Assembly: GCF_030285785.1 (NCBI RefSeq)
Contig: NZ_CP127247.1
Location: 4,735,501-4,799,500, forward strand
DNA length: 64,000 bases
Direction of reading: 5' to 3'
Origin: Parasedimentitalea psychrophila
Lineage (GTDB): Bacteria > Pseudomonadota > Alphaproteobacteria > Rhodobacterales > Rhodobacteraceae
Shown: positions 63,745 through 64,000 of the stretch, one piece after another
Numbering within the stretch: the stretch's first letter is position 1
Layout: every line of letters starts with the position of its first letter
Program-made: the position numbers and the translations under genes
The notes under the pieces: model-generated
Seen by the model: only the letters and a program-made list of their open reading frames with translations
Database searches by the model: none
Told to the model about the DNA's origin: nothing

Positions 63745-64000
63745 ACGCCCTTTGGCGTTGGACAAAGCGCGGCCTTCTGGCCTTAACCTTGCTGACGATG
63801 GTTCTGATCGCTCCGATTGTCTACGTGGAAACAAGCTGCCAGGGGGAAGGGCCTGGGGAAGAATATGCTTCCTTGATCCCGATTGAATACCATCGGACGG
63901 AATCCCGAACCTTCATGACCTACCCGGAGTGGCACATCGTCCACGCATATGACGATTACGGAAGAGTAATCCAGAACGGTGATCCACACGAGTATGGATA
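63741..64000 (+). CDS. Membrane-anchored protein of unknown function (5' part; runs off the window)
   Basis: GTG at 63741, overlapping the preceding stop, opens a frame through the window end (86 codons). An N-terminal signal anchor (RGLLALTLLTMVLIAPIVYV) is followed by a hydrophilic outside part containing TYPEWHIVHAYDDYGRVI and QNGDPHEYG. I recall similar TYPEWHIVHAYDD-type proteins in Rhodobacteraceae but know no function. Third gene of the overlapping set. Confidence 0.75.
   Translation, partial: MNALWRWTKRGLLALTLLTMVLIAPIVYVETSCQGEGPGEEYASLIPIEYHRTESRTFMTYPEWHIVHAYDDYGRVIQNGDPHEYG

Noticed and set aside
1-64000. CRISPR array, tRNA or rRNA genes, prophage or integrase attachment sites
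   Set aside because: None was seen: no regularly spaced repeats, no tRNA cloverleaf-like sequences or CCA ends, no phage or integrase genes.

Overview
The window reads as chromosomal DNA of an alphaproteobacterium of the Rhodobacteraceae (Roseobacter group). This rests on GC-rich codon use, a clpP-clpX pair, an opgC-opgG-opgH glucan operon, a fused MrpAB antiporter operon, a SqrR/BigR-type regulator, MerR-linked acyl-CoA dehydrogenases, a Hint-domain protein and extragenic palindromes of a kind common in that family. Genus is not decided.

Layout. 1-5.8 kb: clpX (partial) and clpP, a GlxA-type regulator, a small conserved ORF, a U32 hydroxylase-like protein, a SqrR/BigR-like persulfide sensor and a secreted DUF302 protein. 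5.9-10.3 kb: a ThDP enzyme translationally overlapped with a class III CoA-transferase, then a TPR protein. 10.4-15.1 kb: periplasmic glucan operon opgC-opgG-opgH with ATGA overlaps. 15.1-16.6 kb: an extragenic palindrome, then a Tat-exported rhodanese and a secreted esterase. 16.9-22.8 kb: Mrp/Pha cation/proton antiporter mrpAB-C-D-E-F-G. 22.8-26.1 kb: a SelD fusion facing mnmH, which together can supply 2-selenouridine to tRNA. 26.3-33.4 kb: MarR, YedK, 5'-nucleotidase, DUF952-pyrD-arsC, a MATE transporter and two hotdog thioesterases. 33.5-42.8 kb: two paralogous MerR regulators and a beta-oxidation operon (two acyl-CoA dehydrogenases, GST, thiolase, cupin, FadJ). 42.9-49.7 kb: Hint protein, sulfotransferase, EamA transporter, acyl-CoA synthetase, a degenerate M48-like membrane protein and a SPOR protein. 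49.8-55.4 kb (minus strand): nucleoside salvage operon VOC-cupin, cdd, deoA, deoB, add, upp. 55.5-58.7 kb: malic enzyme and an SDR.

From about 58.7 kb the sequence looks AT-richer and accessory. A long gene-poor stretch is followed by a small secreted-protein gene cut by two head-to-tail copies of an IS5-family (IS427-like) element that share one TA at their junction. A FAD oxidoreductase, a small membrane protein and a membrane-anchored protein follow as an overlapping set running off the window.

The oddest object is inside the IS. Relative to the usual transposase reading, both copies carry two short inserts (40 and 38 nt) built almost entirely of back-to-back hairpins. They flank a segment that still encodes the normal transposase residues, but in another frame. 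Copy 1 also has a one-base deletion at an A/G run that splits its transposase, while copy 2 is open throughout.
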